Assembly: GCF_003994415.1 (NCBI RefSeq)
Contig: NZ_CP034689.1
Span: 5,270,001-5,334,000, forward strand
Direction: 5' to 3'
Source: Achromobacter spanius
GTDB taxonomy: Bacteria; Pseudomonadota; Gammaproteobacteria; Burkholderiales; Burkholderiaceae_B
Length of the DNA stretch: 64,000 bases
Shown here one piece after another: positions 15,728 to 24,289 of the stretch. The notes under the pieces were generated by a model. That model worked only from the letters and a program-made list of their open reading frames with translations, was not told where the DNA came from and ran no database searches. The position numbers and the translations under genes are program-made. The first letter of the stretch is position 1; the number at the start of each line of letters is the position of its first letter.

Positions 15728-17587
15728 TTAGCGGGGGGTGGCGGTGGGGTTGGCGCCGGCGGCGGCACTAAGGCTCGCCAGATAAGCGCGCCAGCCGCCA
15801 AAGGTGGTGATGTCGCGCGCGCCGTCCAGGCCGCGCGGCTCGCAGATGAAGCCCTTGACCAGGCGGCCGTCTTCCAGCTCCAGCGTGCCGATGCCCAAGG
15901 GCGCGGGAATCTCGGCCACGAAGGCGCCGAACGCCGTCACCGGCACATCCCACAGTTCCACTTCAATCGGCGCGCCGGACTCGGACTTCACCAGCCCCGG
16001 CTTGGGCGGCGTGGTGTTGGCCAGCGCATACAGGCGGTAGTCGCCCGCCGTGCGGGTCTTTTCCACCAGCACCGCGTGACGCGAGGTCAGTTGATGGTTC
16101 AGCGGCATGCCGGTCAGGTGCGCGCCCACCACCGCCACACGCACGGTGTCGGCGGGCGGGGTCGCCACGTCCATGCCGGCCGGCAGCGGTGCGCCGGTGG
16201 CACCAAGCGGCAGGCCGCGCTGCGCTTGCCACAGGCGGCCAAACTGCGCCAGCGCGCGGTCCTGCCAGGCCAGGCCGATCAGCGTAATGCCCGACGGCAG
16301 GCCGTCGGCGCGCATGCCGGCCGGCACCGCCAGCGCCGACAAGTCAGCCAGGTTGGCAAAGTTGGTATAGACACCCAGCCGCGAATTCAGCGTGACCGGG
16401 TCGGCCTGAAGCTGCGCGATGGTGTAAATGGACGGCGACGTCGGCACCACCAGCGCGTCAAAGCCCGCCAGCGCCTGATGGATTTGCCGCGTCAGTTCAG
16501 CACGGCGGTACTCGGCCTTGAAGGCATCCAGCGCGCTGTAGTTCGCGGCTTGCTCGACGATGCCGCGCACCACGGGGTTGATGACCTCCGGCGTCTGCTT
16601 CCACAGGTCTTCCACCGCCGCGAAGCGTTCGGCCACCCACGGCCCTTGATACAGCAGCGCGGCCAGTTCATTGAAGGGCGCGAAGTCTATCGTTTCCACT
16701 TCGGCGCCGGTGGCCTTCAAGGCCCGCACGGCGTCGTCGAACACCGTGGCCGCCTGCGCGTCGCCGAAGAATTCCAGCGTGGCGGGAATGGCCAGCTTGG
16801 GCGCGCGCGGCCAAGGCAGCGACGCGCCCGCCGGCATCTGGCGTGAATAGGGATCACGTTCGTCATAGCCGCCCGCCACCTCGGCAACCAGTTCGGCATC
16901 GGCCACGGTCAGCGCAAAGATCGACACGCAATCCAGCGTGCGACACGCCGGCACCACGCCCGCCGTGCTGAGCCAACCCTTGGTCGGCTTCAAGCCCACG
17001 ATGTTGTTGAAGCCCGCCGGCACGCGGCCCGAACCCGCCGTATCCGTGCCCAAGGAGAACGCCGCGATGCCACGCGCCACCACCGACGCGGAACCCGAGC
17101 TGGAACCGCCACTGACATAGTCGGCGTTGAAGGTGTTGGCCACCGCGCCGTGCGGCGAGCGCGTGCCCACCAGGCCGGTGGCGAACTGGTCCAGATTGGT
17201 CTTGCCGATCAGGATGGCGCCCGCGGCGCGCAGGCGCTGCACCACGGTCGCGTCCTCGCCCGGCGTGTAGGCGAACTCGGGGCAGGCGGCGGTGGTGGGC
17301 CAGCCGGCCGCGTCGATGTTGTCCTTGATGGCGAAGGGCACGCCATACAGCGGCAGGCGCGTCATGTCGCCGCCAGCGGCGGCCAGCATCAAACGCAGCC
17401 CGTCCAGTTGTTCATCCAGCGTGGCGCGGTCCACCCGGCATATCCAGGCATTGTCCGCCGGCCCGTCTTGCGGCGCGGCGTAGTCGGCCAATAGCGTTTC
17501 GGGCTGCGCCCCGCCTTCGCGATAGGCGGCTTGCCATTGCGCGATGGTCCAACCGATGGGGCTCGTCTGCGTTGCTGCGGCGTTCAT
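15728..17587 (-). CDS. atzF: Allophanate hydrolase
   Basis: 619 residues, normal for AtzF. ATG 17587 is chosen for its AAAGGA ribosome-binding site; it gives MNAAATQTSPIGWTIAQW. The amidase-signature domain shows the Lys in FAIKDNIDAAGWPTT, the serine-rich GGSSSGSASVVARG loop and DTAGSGRVPAG with the nucleophile serine. The C-terminal domain (about 460-619) is the allophanate-hydrolase-specific module that decarboxylates N-carboxycarbamate. Product: ammonia and CO2 from allophanate. First gene of a three-gene operon (atzF-uca-gntR). A perfect sigma54-type promoter and a GntR-like operator lie within 55 bp upstream. Confidence 0.96.
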   Translation of the reverse strand: MNAAATQTSPIGWTIAQWQAAYREGGAQPETLLADYAAPQDGPADNAWICRVDRATLDEQLDGLRLMLAAAGGDMTRLPLYGVPFAIKDNIDAAGWPTTAACPEFAYTPGEDATVVQRLRAAGAILIGKTNLDQFATGLVGTRSPHGAVANTFNADYVSGGSSSGSASVVARGIAAFSLGTDTAGSGRVPAGFNNIVGLKPTKGWLSTAGVVPACRTLDCVSIFALTVADAELVAEVAGGYDERDPYSRQMPAGASLPWPRAPKLAIPATLEFFGDAQAATVFDDAVRALKATGAEVETIDFAPFNELAALLYQGPWVAERFAAVEDLWKQTPEVINPVVRGIVEQAANYSALDAFKAEYRRAELTRQIHQALAGFDALVVPTSPSIYTIAQLQADPVTLNSRLGVYTNFANLADLSALAVPAGMRADGLPSGITLIGLAWQDRALAQFGRLWQAQRGLPLGATGAPLPAGMDVATPPADTVRVAVVGAHLTGMPLNHQLTSRHAVLVEKTRTAGDYRLYALANTTPPKPGLVKSESGAPIEVELWDVPVTAFGAFVAEIPAPLGIGTLELEDGRLVKGFICEPRGLDGARDITTFGGWRAYLASLSAAAGANPTATPR

Positions 17588-17600
17588 GCTGGAATCCTTT

Positions 17601-17612
17601 CTTGTATACAAG
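17601..17612. promoter_or_regulatory. GntR-type operator palindrome CTTGTATACAAG
   Basis: A perfect 12-bp palindrome with the TTGTATACAA core reported for many FCD-subfamily GntR repressors. It lies 13 bp before the atzF start codon and, if the adjacent sigma54 promoter is used, at about +3 to +14 of the transcript. That is a good position for repression by the GntR protein encoded at the end of the operon. Confidence 0.7.
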
Positions 17613-17624
17613 TACGGATTCCCA

Positions 17625-17640
17625 AGCAATCGGCGTGCCA
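17625..17640 (-). promoter_or_regulatory. Sigma54 promoter for the atzF-uca-gntR operon
   Basis: The minus strand reads TGGCACGCCGATTGCT (17640 to 17625), a perfect match to the RpoN consensus TGGCACG-N4-TTGCW with GG and GC ten bases apart. The predicted start is near 17614, giving a leader of about 27 nt to the atzF ATG. Confidence 0.75.
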
Positions 17641-17750
17641 TGTTTGGCGGCTGTGCGGCTTTCCCTCTGGCGCCGCATGCCGATGCCGTCAAACACGCGC
17701 GGCGAACGGCTCCACACCAGCCGCGCCCGCACCGCAAGCGGGCAGGACGC

Positions 17751-17765
17751 GCACCTGTTTTGTGC
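17751..17765. promoter_or_regulatory. NtrC-like enhancer site shared by two divergent operons
   Basis: GCACC-TGTTT-TGTGC matches the NtrC dyad GCACC-N5-GGTGC at nine of ten positions. Its centre is about 144 bp upstream of the predicted atzF start and about 136 bp upstream of the predicted urtA start, suitable for both sigma54 promoters. A weaker half-conserved site (GCACC at 17729) lies 22 bp away, two helical turns. Confidence 0.55.
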
Positions 17766-17867
17766 ATGGCGCACGGTTTTGACCCGGCCAGGCCAAGCGC
17801 ACAAGCGCCAACCGCATTCGCGTAAACACCCCCTCTTCATACAGCGACGCACCTCGTCCGCCGCACT

Positions 17868-17883
17868 TGGCATGCCTTTTGCT
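17868..17883 (+). promoter_or_regulatory. Sigma54 promoter for the urtABCDE operon
   Basis: TGGCATGCCTTTTGCT matches the RpoN consensus except for C-to-T in the first block; GG and GC are ten bases apart. The predicted start near 17894 leaves a 76-nt leader before the urtA ATG. It fits nitrogen control of urea import, known for urt operons. Confidence 0.65.
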
Positions 17884-17969
17884 TTGAGGTCCTTGAAGTC
17901 CTTGTCGTCGACTGTTTTCCGAGATCGTTCCTGCCGGCCAACCCGGCACATTCCAAATCAGGAGTCACC

Positions 17970-19223
17970 ATGAAACGCAGACTAGCCCTTAAGCAACTGA
18001 CCGCCGTGAGCCTGTTGGCCATGTCCGGCTGGATGCCGCAGGTATTCGCCGCCGAAGACACCATCAAGGTCGGCATCCTGCATTCCTTGTCGGGCACCAT
18101 GGCCATCTCGGAGACGTCGCTGAAAGACGTTGCGCTGATGACCATCGACGAAATCAACGCCAATGGCGGCGTGATGGGCAAGAAGCTGGAAGCCGTGGTG
18201 GTGGACCCGGCATCGAACTGGCCGCTGTTTGCCGAGAAGTCGCGCCAACTGCTGTCGCAAGACAAGGTGGCGGTGGTGTTCGGCTGCTGGACCTCGGTGT
18301 CGCGCAAGTCGGTGCTGCCGGTCTTCAAGGAACTGAACGGCCTGCTCTTCTACCCCGTGCAATACGAAGGCGAAGAGCTTGAGAAGAATGTGTTCTACAC
18401 CGGCGCCGCGCCCAACCAGCAAGCAATCCCGGCCGTGGAATACCTGATGAGCGAAGACGGCGGCGGCGCCAAGCGCTTCGTGCTGCTGGGCACCGATTAC
18501 GTCTACCCGCGCACCACCAACAAGATCCTGCGCGCCTTCCTGCATTCCAAGGGCGTGAAGGACAGCGACATCGACGAGGTCTACACGCCGTTTGGCCATT
18601 CCGACTACCAGACCATCGTCGCCAACATCAAGAAGTTCGCCACCGGCGGCAAGACGGCCGTCATCTCGACCATCAACGGCGATTCGAACGTGCCCTTCTA
18701 CAAGGAACTGGGCAACGCCGGCCTGAAGGCCACCGACGTGCCGGTCGTGGCGTTCTCGGTGGGTGAAGAAGAACTGCGCGGCGTGGACACCAAGCCGCTG
18801 GTCGGCCACCTGGCGGCATGGAACTACTTTGAATCGATCAAGAACCCGGTCAACGCGGAATTCATCAAGAAGTGGAAGGCCTACGCCAAGGCCAAGAACC
18901 TGCCCAACGCCAACACGGTCGTGACCAACGACCCGATGGAAGCCACCTACATCGGCATCCACATGTGGAAGCAGGCCGTGGAACAAGCCAAGACCACCGA
19001 CGTGGACAAGGTGATTGCAGCCATGGGCGGCCAGAAGTTCAACGCGCCGGACGGCTACACCATCGAAATGGACAAGAGCAACCACCACCTGCACAAGCCG
19101 GTCTACATCGGTGAGATCAAGGCGGACGGCCAGTTCAACGTGGTGTGGAAGAGCAAGGGCCCGATCCGTGCCCAACCCTGGAGCCCGTACATCCCGGGTA
19201 ATGAAAGCAAGCAAGGCCTCTAA
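17970..19223 (+). CDS. urtA: Urea ABC transporter, substrate-binding protein UrtA
   Basis: 417 residues with a signal peptide (KRRLALKQLTAVSLLAMSGWMPQVFAAED region, 1-29). The mature protein is a Leu/Ile/Val-type periplasmic binding fold with IKVGILHSLSGTMAISE and VAVVFGCWTSVSRKSVLPVFKE, characteristic of UrtA/FmdD proteins that bind urea or short amides. AGGAG precedes the ATG. First gene of urtABCDE, divergent from the urea carboxylase operon and preceded by a sigma54-type promoter. It captures urea in the periplasm for the UrtBC permease. Confidence 0.96.
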   Translation: MKRRLALKQLTAVSLLAMSGWMPQVFAAEDTIKVGILHSLSGTMAISETSLKDVALMTIDEINANGGVMGKKLEAVVVDPASNWPLFAEKSRQLLSQDKVAVVFGCWTSVSRKSVLPVFKELNGLLFYPVQYEGEELEKNVFYTGAAPNQQAIPAVEYLMSEDGGGAKRFVLLGTDYVYPRTTNKILRAFLHSKGVKDSDIDEVYTPFGHSDYQTIVANIKKFATGGKTAVISTINGDSNVPFYKELGNAGLKATDVPVVAFSVGEEELRGVDTKPLVGHLAAWNYFESIKNPVNAEFIKKWKAYAKAKNLPNANTVVTNDPMEATYIGIHMWKQAVEQAKTTDVDKVIAAMGGQKFNAPDGYTIEMDKSNHHLHKPVYIGEIKADGQFNVVWKSKGPIRAQPWSPYIPGNESKQGL

Positions 19224-19234
19224 GCGGAGCTAGC

Positions 19235-20866
19235 ATGCACATCGCGGCAATCGCCCATTTCTTGCGTCGTTCAATCCTTGCGTGGCTGCTGGCCATGCCG
19301 CTCCTGGCCGCGCCCGCGGCCGCGGCTGGCGTGGACCCCGCCCTGCTTGCGCCGCTGGCCGGCGACGACACCGACGCCAAGCTGCAAGCGATTGCCGCGT
19401 TGGGCCAACACCCTGACCCGCTCGCGGCGGCGGTCTTGCAGGCGCTGGGCAATGACCAGCTCTATGCAACGGCCGACGGCCGCGTGCTGATCGGGCAGGA
19501 CGACACACGCGCCACCGACCCCGTCACGGGCGCGGCCGTGGACCTGCCCGCCGACAGCGGCACCGTCAGCATCAACAACCGCCTGCGCCGCGCCATCCAG
19601 GCCGCGCTGGCGGGTTCGCGCTTGTTCTCGGACCAGCCCGAAGAACGCCTGGCCGCCGCGCGTCGGCTGCAACAGACGGGCGACCCGGCGCGCCTGCCCA
19701 TGCTTGAAAAAGCACTGGCCTCTGAAAAGAACGAAGCCGTGCGCGAAGCGCTGTTGATCGCGCAGGCCAACCTGGAACTGAAAAGCACCGACCCCGCCAA
19801 GCGCCTGCATGCCGTGGAGGTGCTGGGCGAAACACGCAACGCCGCCTTCCGCCCTGTGCTGGACTCGCTGACGCAGCAGCGCGACGGCGTCTACACGGAA
19901 CCCGATGCGCGCGTGCGCGACGCGGCGGCCACGGCGCTCAAGCAGATCGACCGCCATCTGGCCACCATCGAATGGGCGGGCAACCTCTTTTATGGCATCA
20001 GCCTGGGCAGCGTGCTGCTGCTCGCCGCGCTGGGCCTGGCCATTACCTTCGGCCTGATGGGCGTCATCAACATGGCGCATGGCGAGCTGCTGATGATTGG
20101 CGCCTACGTGACCTATGTGGTGCAGACGCTGTTCCGCGCCTGGCTGCCGGGCTGGCTGGACTGGTATGTGGTGGCCGCGTTGCCGCTGGCCTTCGTGGTG
20201 ACGGCGCTGGTGGGCATGGCGCTGGAACGCACCGTGATCCGCTGGCTGTACGGGCGCCCCCTGGAAACGCTGCTGGCCACCTGGGGCATCAGCCTGATGC
20301 TGATGCAAGGCGTGCGCACGCTGTTCGGCGCGCAGAACGTGGAAGTGGGCAACCCCAGCTGGATGTCCGGCGGCATCAACGTGCTGGGTGGGCTGGTGCT
20401 GACCTATAACCGCATCGTCATCATCGGCTTTGCTTTCTTCGTGGTGTTCCTGGTGTGGGTGCTGCTGAACCACACGCGGCTGGGCCTGTTCGTGCGCGCC
20501 ATTACGCAGAACCGGCGCATGGCCGATTGCGTGGGCGTGCCCACCGGGCGCGTCGACATGCTGGCCTTTGGCCTGGGCTCCGGCATCGCGGGGCTGGCGG
20601 GCGTGGCGCTGTCGCAGCTGGGCAACGTGGGGCCGGACCTGGGTCGTGGCTACATCGTGGATTCCTTCATGGTGGTGGTGCTGGGCGGCGTGGGCCAGTT
20701 GGCCGGCACCGTCATTGCCGCGATGGGCCTGGGCGGCGTGAACAAATTCCTGGAGCCTTATGCGGGCGCCGTCATGGCCAAGATCACCATCCTGGTGTTG
20801 ATTGTGCTGTTTGTCCAAAAACGGCCGCAAGGCCTGTTCGCCCCCCGCGGCCGGAGCGTTGAATGA
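19235..20866 (+). CDS. urtB: Urea ABC transporter permease UrtB
   Basis: 543 residues. A signal-like helix (about 10-30) is followed by a soluble region of about 200 residues rich in HEAT-like alanine/leucine helices (ARLPMLEKALASEKNEAVREAL), then a LivH-type permease of about 300 residues with eight or so membrane helices starting at LFYGISLGSVLLLAALGLAITFG. The N-terminal periplasmic extension is characteristic of UrtB and separates it from LivH. It starts 12 bp after urtA, and its stop overlaps urtC by four bases. Confidence 0.96.
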   Translation: MHIAAIAHFLRRSILAWLLAMPLLAAPAAAAGVDPALLAPLAGDDTDAKLQAIAALGQHPDPLAAAVLQALGNDQLYATADGRVLIGQDDTRATDPVTGAAVDLPADSGTVSINNRLRRAIQAALAGSRLFSDQPEERLAAARRLQQTGDPARLPMLEKALASEKNEAVREALLIAQANLELKSTDPAKRLHAVEVLGETRNAAFRPVLDSLTQQRDGVYTEPDARVRDAAATALKQIDRHLATIEWAGNLFYGISLGSVLLLAALGLAITFGLMGVINMAHGELLMIGAYVTYVVQTLFRAWLPGWLDWYVVAALPLAFVVTALVGMALERTVIRWLYGRPLETLLATWGISLMLMQGVRTLFGAQNVEVGNPSWMSGGINVLGGLVLTYNRIVIIGFAFFVVFLVWVLLNHTRLGLFVRAITQNRRMADCVGVPTGRVDMLAFGLGSGIAGLAGVALSQLGNVGPDLGRGYIVDSFMVVVLGGVGQLAGTVIAAMGLGGVNKFLEPYAGAVMAKITILVLIVLFVQKRPQGLFAPRGRSVE

Positions 20867-21990
20867 AACAGACCGCGCTGACCGATCTGAGCTTGCTGAC
20901 CCGTCGCCCACTTTTTTCGGGCCGCGCCTGGACGGCCATGGCCGTGGCGGCCGCGCTGCTGGCGCTGCTGCCGCTGCTGAATCTGGTGTTTCCGCCGGGC
21001 CACGCGTTGCATGTGTCGGCCCACGCCGTGGCGCTGCTGGGCAAGTTCATGTGCTACGCCATGGCCGCGCTGGCCTTGGACCTGGTGTGGGGCTATGCGG
21101 GCATCCTGTCGCTGGGCCATGGCCTGTTCTTTGCGCTGGGCGGCTACGCGCACGGCATGTACCTGATGCGCGCCATTGGCCGCGACGGCGTCTACCAAAG
21201 CAACCTGCCCGACTTCATGGTGTTCCTGGACTGGAAGGACTACCCCTGGTACTGGGCGTTCACCGAACACTTCTGGTACGCCATGCTGCTGGTGATGCTG
21301 GTGCCGGGCGTGCTGGCCTTTGTGTTCGGCTACTTTGCCTTCCGCTCGCGCATCAAGGGCGTGTACTTTTCAATCATCACGCAGGCGCTGACGTTCGCCG
21401 CCATGCTGCTGTTCTTCCGCAACGACACGGGCTTTGGCGGCAACAACGGCTTTACCGATTTCAAGCGCATCCTGGGCTTTGACATCACCGCGCCGGGCAC
21501 GCGCGCCACCTTGTACTGGATCACGCTGGCCGCCTTGGCCGGCGCCCTGATCCTGGCGCGCATCGTCACGCAATCCAAGCTGGGCCGCGTGCTGACCGCC
21601 GTGCGCGATGCCGAAAGCCGGCTGCGCTTCATCGGTTACGACCCCTTGGGTTTCAAGCTGTTCGTGTGGACCTTGTCGGCCGTGCTGTGCGGCATCGCGG
21701 GCGCTTTGTACGTGCCGCAGGTGGGCATCATCAACCCCAGCGAAATGTCGACCGAGACCTCGATTGAAATGGTGATCTGGGTGGCCACCGGCGGGCGCGG
21801 CACGCTGATCGGCCCCATCATAGGCGCGGGCGCGGTCAATGGCCTGAAGACCTGGTTCACCAGCGTGCTGCCCGAATTCTGGTTGTATGCACTGGGCTTG
21901 ATCTTCGTGCTGGTGACGCTGTTCCTGCCCACCGGCATCGTGGGCCTGGCCCGCCGCATCACGGCACGCTTGCAGGAGAAGAAGGCATGA
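20863..21990 (+). CDS. urtC: Urea ABC transporter permease UrtC
   Basis: 375 residues, LivM-type inner-membrane permease with about ten membrane helices (for example ALALDLVWGYAGILSLGHG and TLSAVLCGIAGALYVPQVG). It includes the aromatic DWKDYPWYWAFTEHFWY loop typical of UrtC. It pairs with UrtB to form the translocation channel. Start and stop both overlap neighbours by four bases (ATGA), showing tight translational coupling. Confidence 0.96.
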   Translation: MKQTALTDLSLLTRRPLFSGRAWTAMAVAAALLALLPLLNLVFPPGHALHVSAHAVALLGKFMCYAMAALALDLVWGYAGILSLGHGLFFALGGYAHGMYLMRAIGRDGVYQSNLPDFMVFLDWKDYPWYWAFTEHFWYAMLLVMLVPGVLAFVFGYFAFRSRIKGVYFSIITQALTFAAMLLFFRNDTGFGGNNGFTDFKRILGFDITAPGTRATLYWITLAALAGALILARIVTQSKLGRVLTAVRDAESRLRFIGYDPLGFKLFVWTLSAVLCGIAGALYVPQVGIINPSEMSTETSIEMVIWVATGGRGTLIGPIIGAGAVNGLKTWFTSVLPEFWLYALGLIFVLVTLFLPTGIVGLARRITARLQEKKA

Positions 21991-22826
21991 CCAGCACGCA
22001 TACCGAACTGGCCGCGCTGGACGGCGGCCCCAGCGGCGACGCCGGCTACGGCCGCGTCAGCCCCAAGGGCCTGGACACCAGCCACGGCGCCATCCTGTAC
22101 CTGGAAGGCATTACCGTCAGCTTCGACGGCTTCAAGGCGCTGAACGACCTGACGCTGGACATCGGCGTGGGCGAACTGCGTTGCATCATCGGCCCCAACG
22201 GCGCGGGCAAGACCACGATGATGGACGTCATCACCGGCAAGACGCGACCCACGGCGGGCACCGCGTTCTTTGGCCAGAGCATCGACCTGACGACCCTGAA
22301 CGAAGCGCAGATTGCGCACGCGGGCATCGGCCGCAAGTTCCAGCGGCCCACTGTGTTCGAGCAGCACAGCGTGTTTGAAAACCTGGAGCTGGCGATGAAG
22401 ACGGACAAGCGCGTGCGGCCCACGCTGTTCTCGCGCTTGACCGGCGAACAGGCCGACAAGATCGGCGAAACGCTGGACCTGATCCGCCTGCGCCCCGAAG
22501 TGCAACGCCCTGCCGGCCTGCTGTCGCATGGTCAGAAGCAGTGGCTGGAAATCGGCATGCTGTTGATGCAGGAGCCGCAGTTGCTGCTGCTGGACGAACC
22601 GGTTGCCGGCATGACCGACGCCGAAACCGAACGCACCGGCGAGCTGCTGAACGAACTGCGCGGCCGCCATTCCTTGATGGTGGTGGAACACGACATGGAC
22701 TTCGTCAACCAGATCGCGGGCGACGGCAAGGTGACGGTGCTGCACGAAGGCTCGGTGCTGGCCGAAGGGCCCATGAGCAAGGTGCAGGCTGACCCGCGCG
22801 TGATCGAAGTCTACCTGGGGCGCTAA
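21987..22826 (+). CDS. urtD: Urea ABC transporter ATP-binding protein UrtD
   Basis: 279 residues with Walker A GPNGAGKTT (about 71-79), a degenerate signature LSHGQKQWLEIGM, Walker B LLLLDEPVAGMTDAE and the H-loop VVEHDMDFV. The LivG-like branch has SHGQ in place of the usual SGGQ, which is common in UrtD. It has an N-terminal extension of about 30 residues (AALDGGPSGDAGYGRVSPKG). It powers urea import with UrtE. Confidence 0.96.
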   Translation: MTSTHTELAALDGGPSGDAGYGRVSPKGLDTSHGAILYLEGITVSFDGFKALNDLTLDIGVGELRCIIGPNGAGKTTMMDVITGKTRPTAGTAFFGQSIDLTTLNEAQIAHAGIGRKFQRPTVFEQHSVFENLELAMKTDKRVRPTLFSRLTGEQADKIGETLDLIRLRPEVQRPAGLLSHGQKQWLEIGMLLMQEPQLLLLDEPVAGMTDAETERTGELLNELRGRHSLMVVEHDMDFVNQIAGDGKVTVLHEGSVLAEGPMSKVQADPRVIEVYLGR

Positions 22827-22828
22827 AG

Positions 22829-23527
22829 ATGCTGGACGTAAGCACAATCAACCAATACTACGGCGGCAGCCACACGCTGCGCGGCGTGTCGCTGTCGGTG
22901 CGCCAGGGCGAATGCCTGGCGCTGCTGGGCCGCAACGGCGTGGGCAAGACCACGTTGCTGAAATGCGTGATGGGCGTGTTGCCCGTGGCCAGCGGCAACA
23001 TCGCGTTCGACGGCGCCGACATCACGCGCCTGGCGCCGCACCAGCGCGCCGCGCGCGGCATGGCCTATGTGCCGCAAGGCCGCGACATCTTCGCGCGGCT
23101 GACGGTGGAAGAGAACATCCTGATGGGCATGGCGACGAAGCCCGCCGCGCGCGCGCGCCGCATCAAGGAAGAGGTCTTTGAACTGTTTCCCGTGCTGAAG
23201 AGCATGCTGTCGCGGCGCGGCGGCGACTTGTCCGGCGGACAGCAGCAACAGCTTGCGATTGCGCGCGCGCTGGTGGCCGAGCCCAAGCTCATCATCCTGG
23301 ACGAGCCCACCGAAGGCATTCAGCCGTCCATCATCAAGGACATCGCGCGCGTGATCCACATGCTGCGCGAACGCGGCGACATCGCCATCCTGCTATGCGA
23401 GCAGTACTTCGATTTCGCGCGCGAACTGGCGGACCAGTTCGTCGTGCTGTCGCGCGGGGAAGTGGTGGCCAGCGGCGACCGCAGCGCCATCGATGGCGAG
23501 GACGTGCGCAGGCACTTGTCGGTATAG
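22829..23527 (+). CDS. urtE: Urea ABC transporter ATP-binding protein UrtE
   Basis: 232 residues, LivF-like ATPase with Walker A GRNGVGKTT, signature LSGGQQQQLAIARAL and Walker B LIILDEPTEGIQPS; the TEGIQPSII segment is typical of UrtE. It starts 2 bp after the urtD stop and ends the five-gene operon. No clear terminator is visible in the 95 bp before the next gene. Confidence 0.96.
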   Translation: MLDVSTINQYYGGSHTLRGVSLSVRQGECLALLGRNGVGKTTLLKCVMGVLPVASGNIAFDGADITRLAPHQRAARGMAYVPQGRDIFARLTVEENILMGMATKPAARARRIKEEVFELFPVLKSMLSRRGGDLSGGQQQQLAIARALVAEPKLIILDEPTEGIQPSIIKDIARVIHMLRERGDIAILLCEQYFDFARELADQFVVLSRGEVVASGDRSAIDGEDVRRHLSV

Positions 23528-23622
23528 CCATGGGCTAGCGTCGAAAGCCGTGGCGCGGGCGCCTTCAGATTTCCTTGATGTTGTGCACGCATGGGAAAAC
23601 TGCTCCGATATAATTCCGCTCC

Positions 23623-24057
23623 ATGTGCTTCGCTACTTTCCTGACCCGCCCCAACCTGTGGATCGCGCTTGCCGCGATCCTGTGGGCGTCGTTGGCGCCG
23701 TCGCTAGCGCATGCCTTGAGCCTGTCGCCCGACGGCCATCACTTCCATCGCATCAGCGTGGAATACTGCGTCAGCGAAGGCGAAGCCAGCGGTACGCTGA
23801 CGCTGGAAGTGCCGCACAACGACTCGCATAACGACCTCGATAGCCCGCACGGCAGCAAGGCCGACGACGCCCATGGCGATCATCATTGCCCGCTGTGCCG
23901 CAACCCCCATGCCGACGTGAGCATCCTGCCCACGGCCGTGCCGGTGGTGCCCGCCCCCGTGGGCCGCGCCATCACCTACCCGCCGCTGTTCTTCCTGGCG
24001 GAAAACTCCCTTCATGCCTGGAGCGCGGTTCAGCCGCGCGCACCGCCCGCAAACTGA
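23623..24057 (+). CDS. DUF2946-family small membrane/secreted protein
   Basis: 144 residues. An N-terminal hydrophobic helix (PNLWIALAAILWASLAPSLAHA) is followed by a His-rich stretch and the CPLC motif in DHHCPLCRNPHAD that marks DUF2946. The family is often found beside copper or TonB-dependent metal uptake genes, and the His/Cys content suggests metal handling; biochemical function is unknown. A TATAAT hexamer lies just 8 bp before the ATG (23609-23614), so the transcript may be almost leaderless. A TonB receptor and a PepSY protein follow. Bases 24058-24289 hold no gene. Confidence 0.8.
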   Translation: MCFATFLTRPNLWIALAAILWASLAPSLAHALSLSPDGHHFHRISVEYCVSEGEASGTLTLEVPHNDSHNDLDSPHGSKADDAHGDHHCPLCRNPHADVSILPTAVPVVPAPVGRAITYPPLFFLAENSLHAWSAVQPRAPPAN

Positions 24058-24289
24058 GCGGGCCTCGGTTGTCTGCCGCCTTGGATTTCTGCTGCGTAGT
24101 TTGTCCGCAGCGTGATCGTGGCAGCGCCGTGCGCCCCGCTTACGTCTTCCCCTGACACGCATGACTAGCGGCTTTCTCCGCCAGGCTTAGCGCCGTCGAC
24201 ATCAGACCCTCGCGACGCGTCGCGCCCCGCTTGTGACCAGGCGGCGCGCTGGATGCGCTCGCCCGTTTGCTTGCTTGCCGACCTCCGAC

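Noticed and set aside
13198..15771. Long antisense open frame of 857 codons opposite urea carboxylase
   Set aside because: It is rich in Arg, His, Gln and Ala with no domain and is the mirror of a high-GC gene with clear motifs; a codon-bias shadow.
15700..15801. N-terminal extension of urea carboxylase
   Set aside because: The extra 34 residues are proline-rich and overlap the atzF stop region; GTG 15699 gives the family start.
17729..17743. Second NtrC site (GCACC-N5-CGGGC)
   Set aside because: Only three of five bases match in the second half, so it is mentioned but not called.
17590..17767. N-terminal extension of allophanate hydrolase
   Set aside because: It would read through the sigma54 promoter and GntR operator, and ATG 17587 has a good ribosome-binding site.
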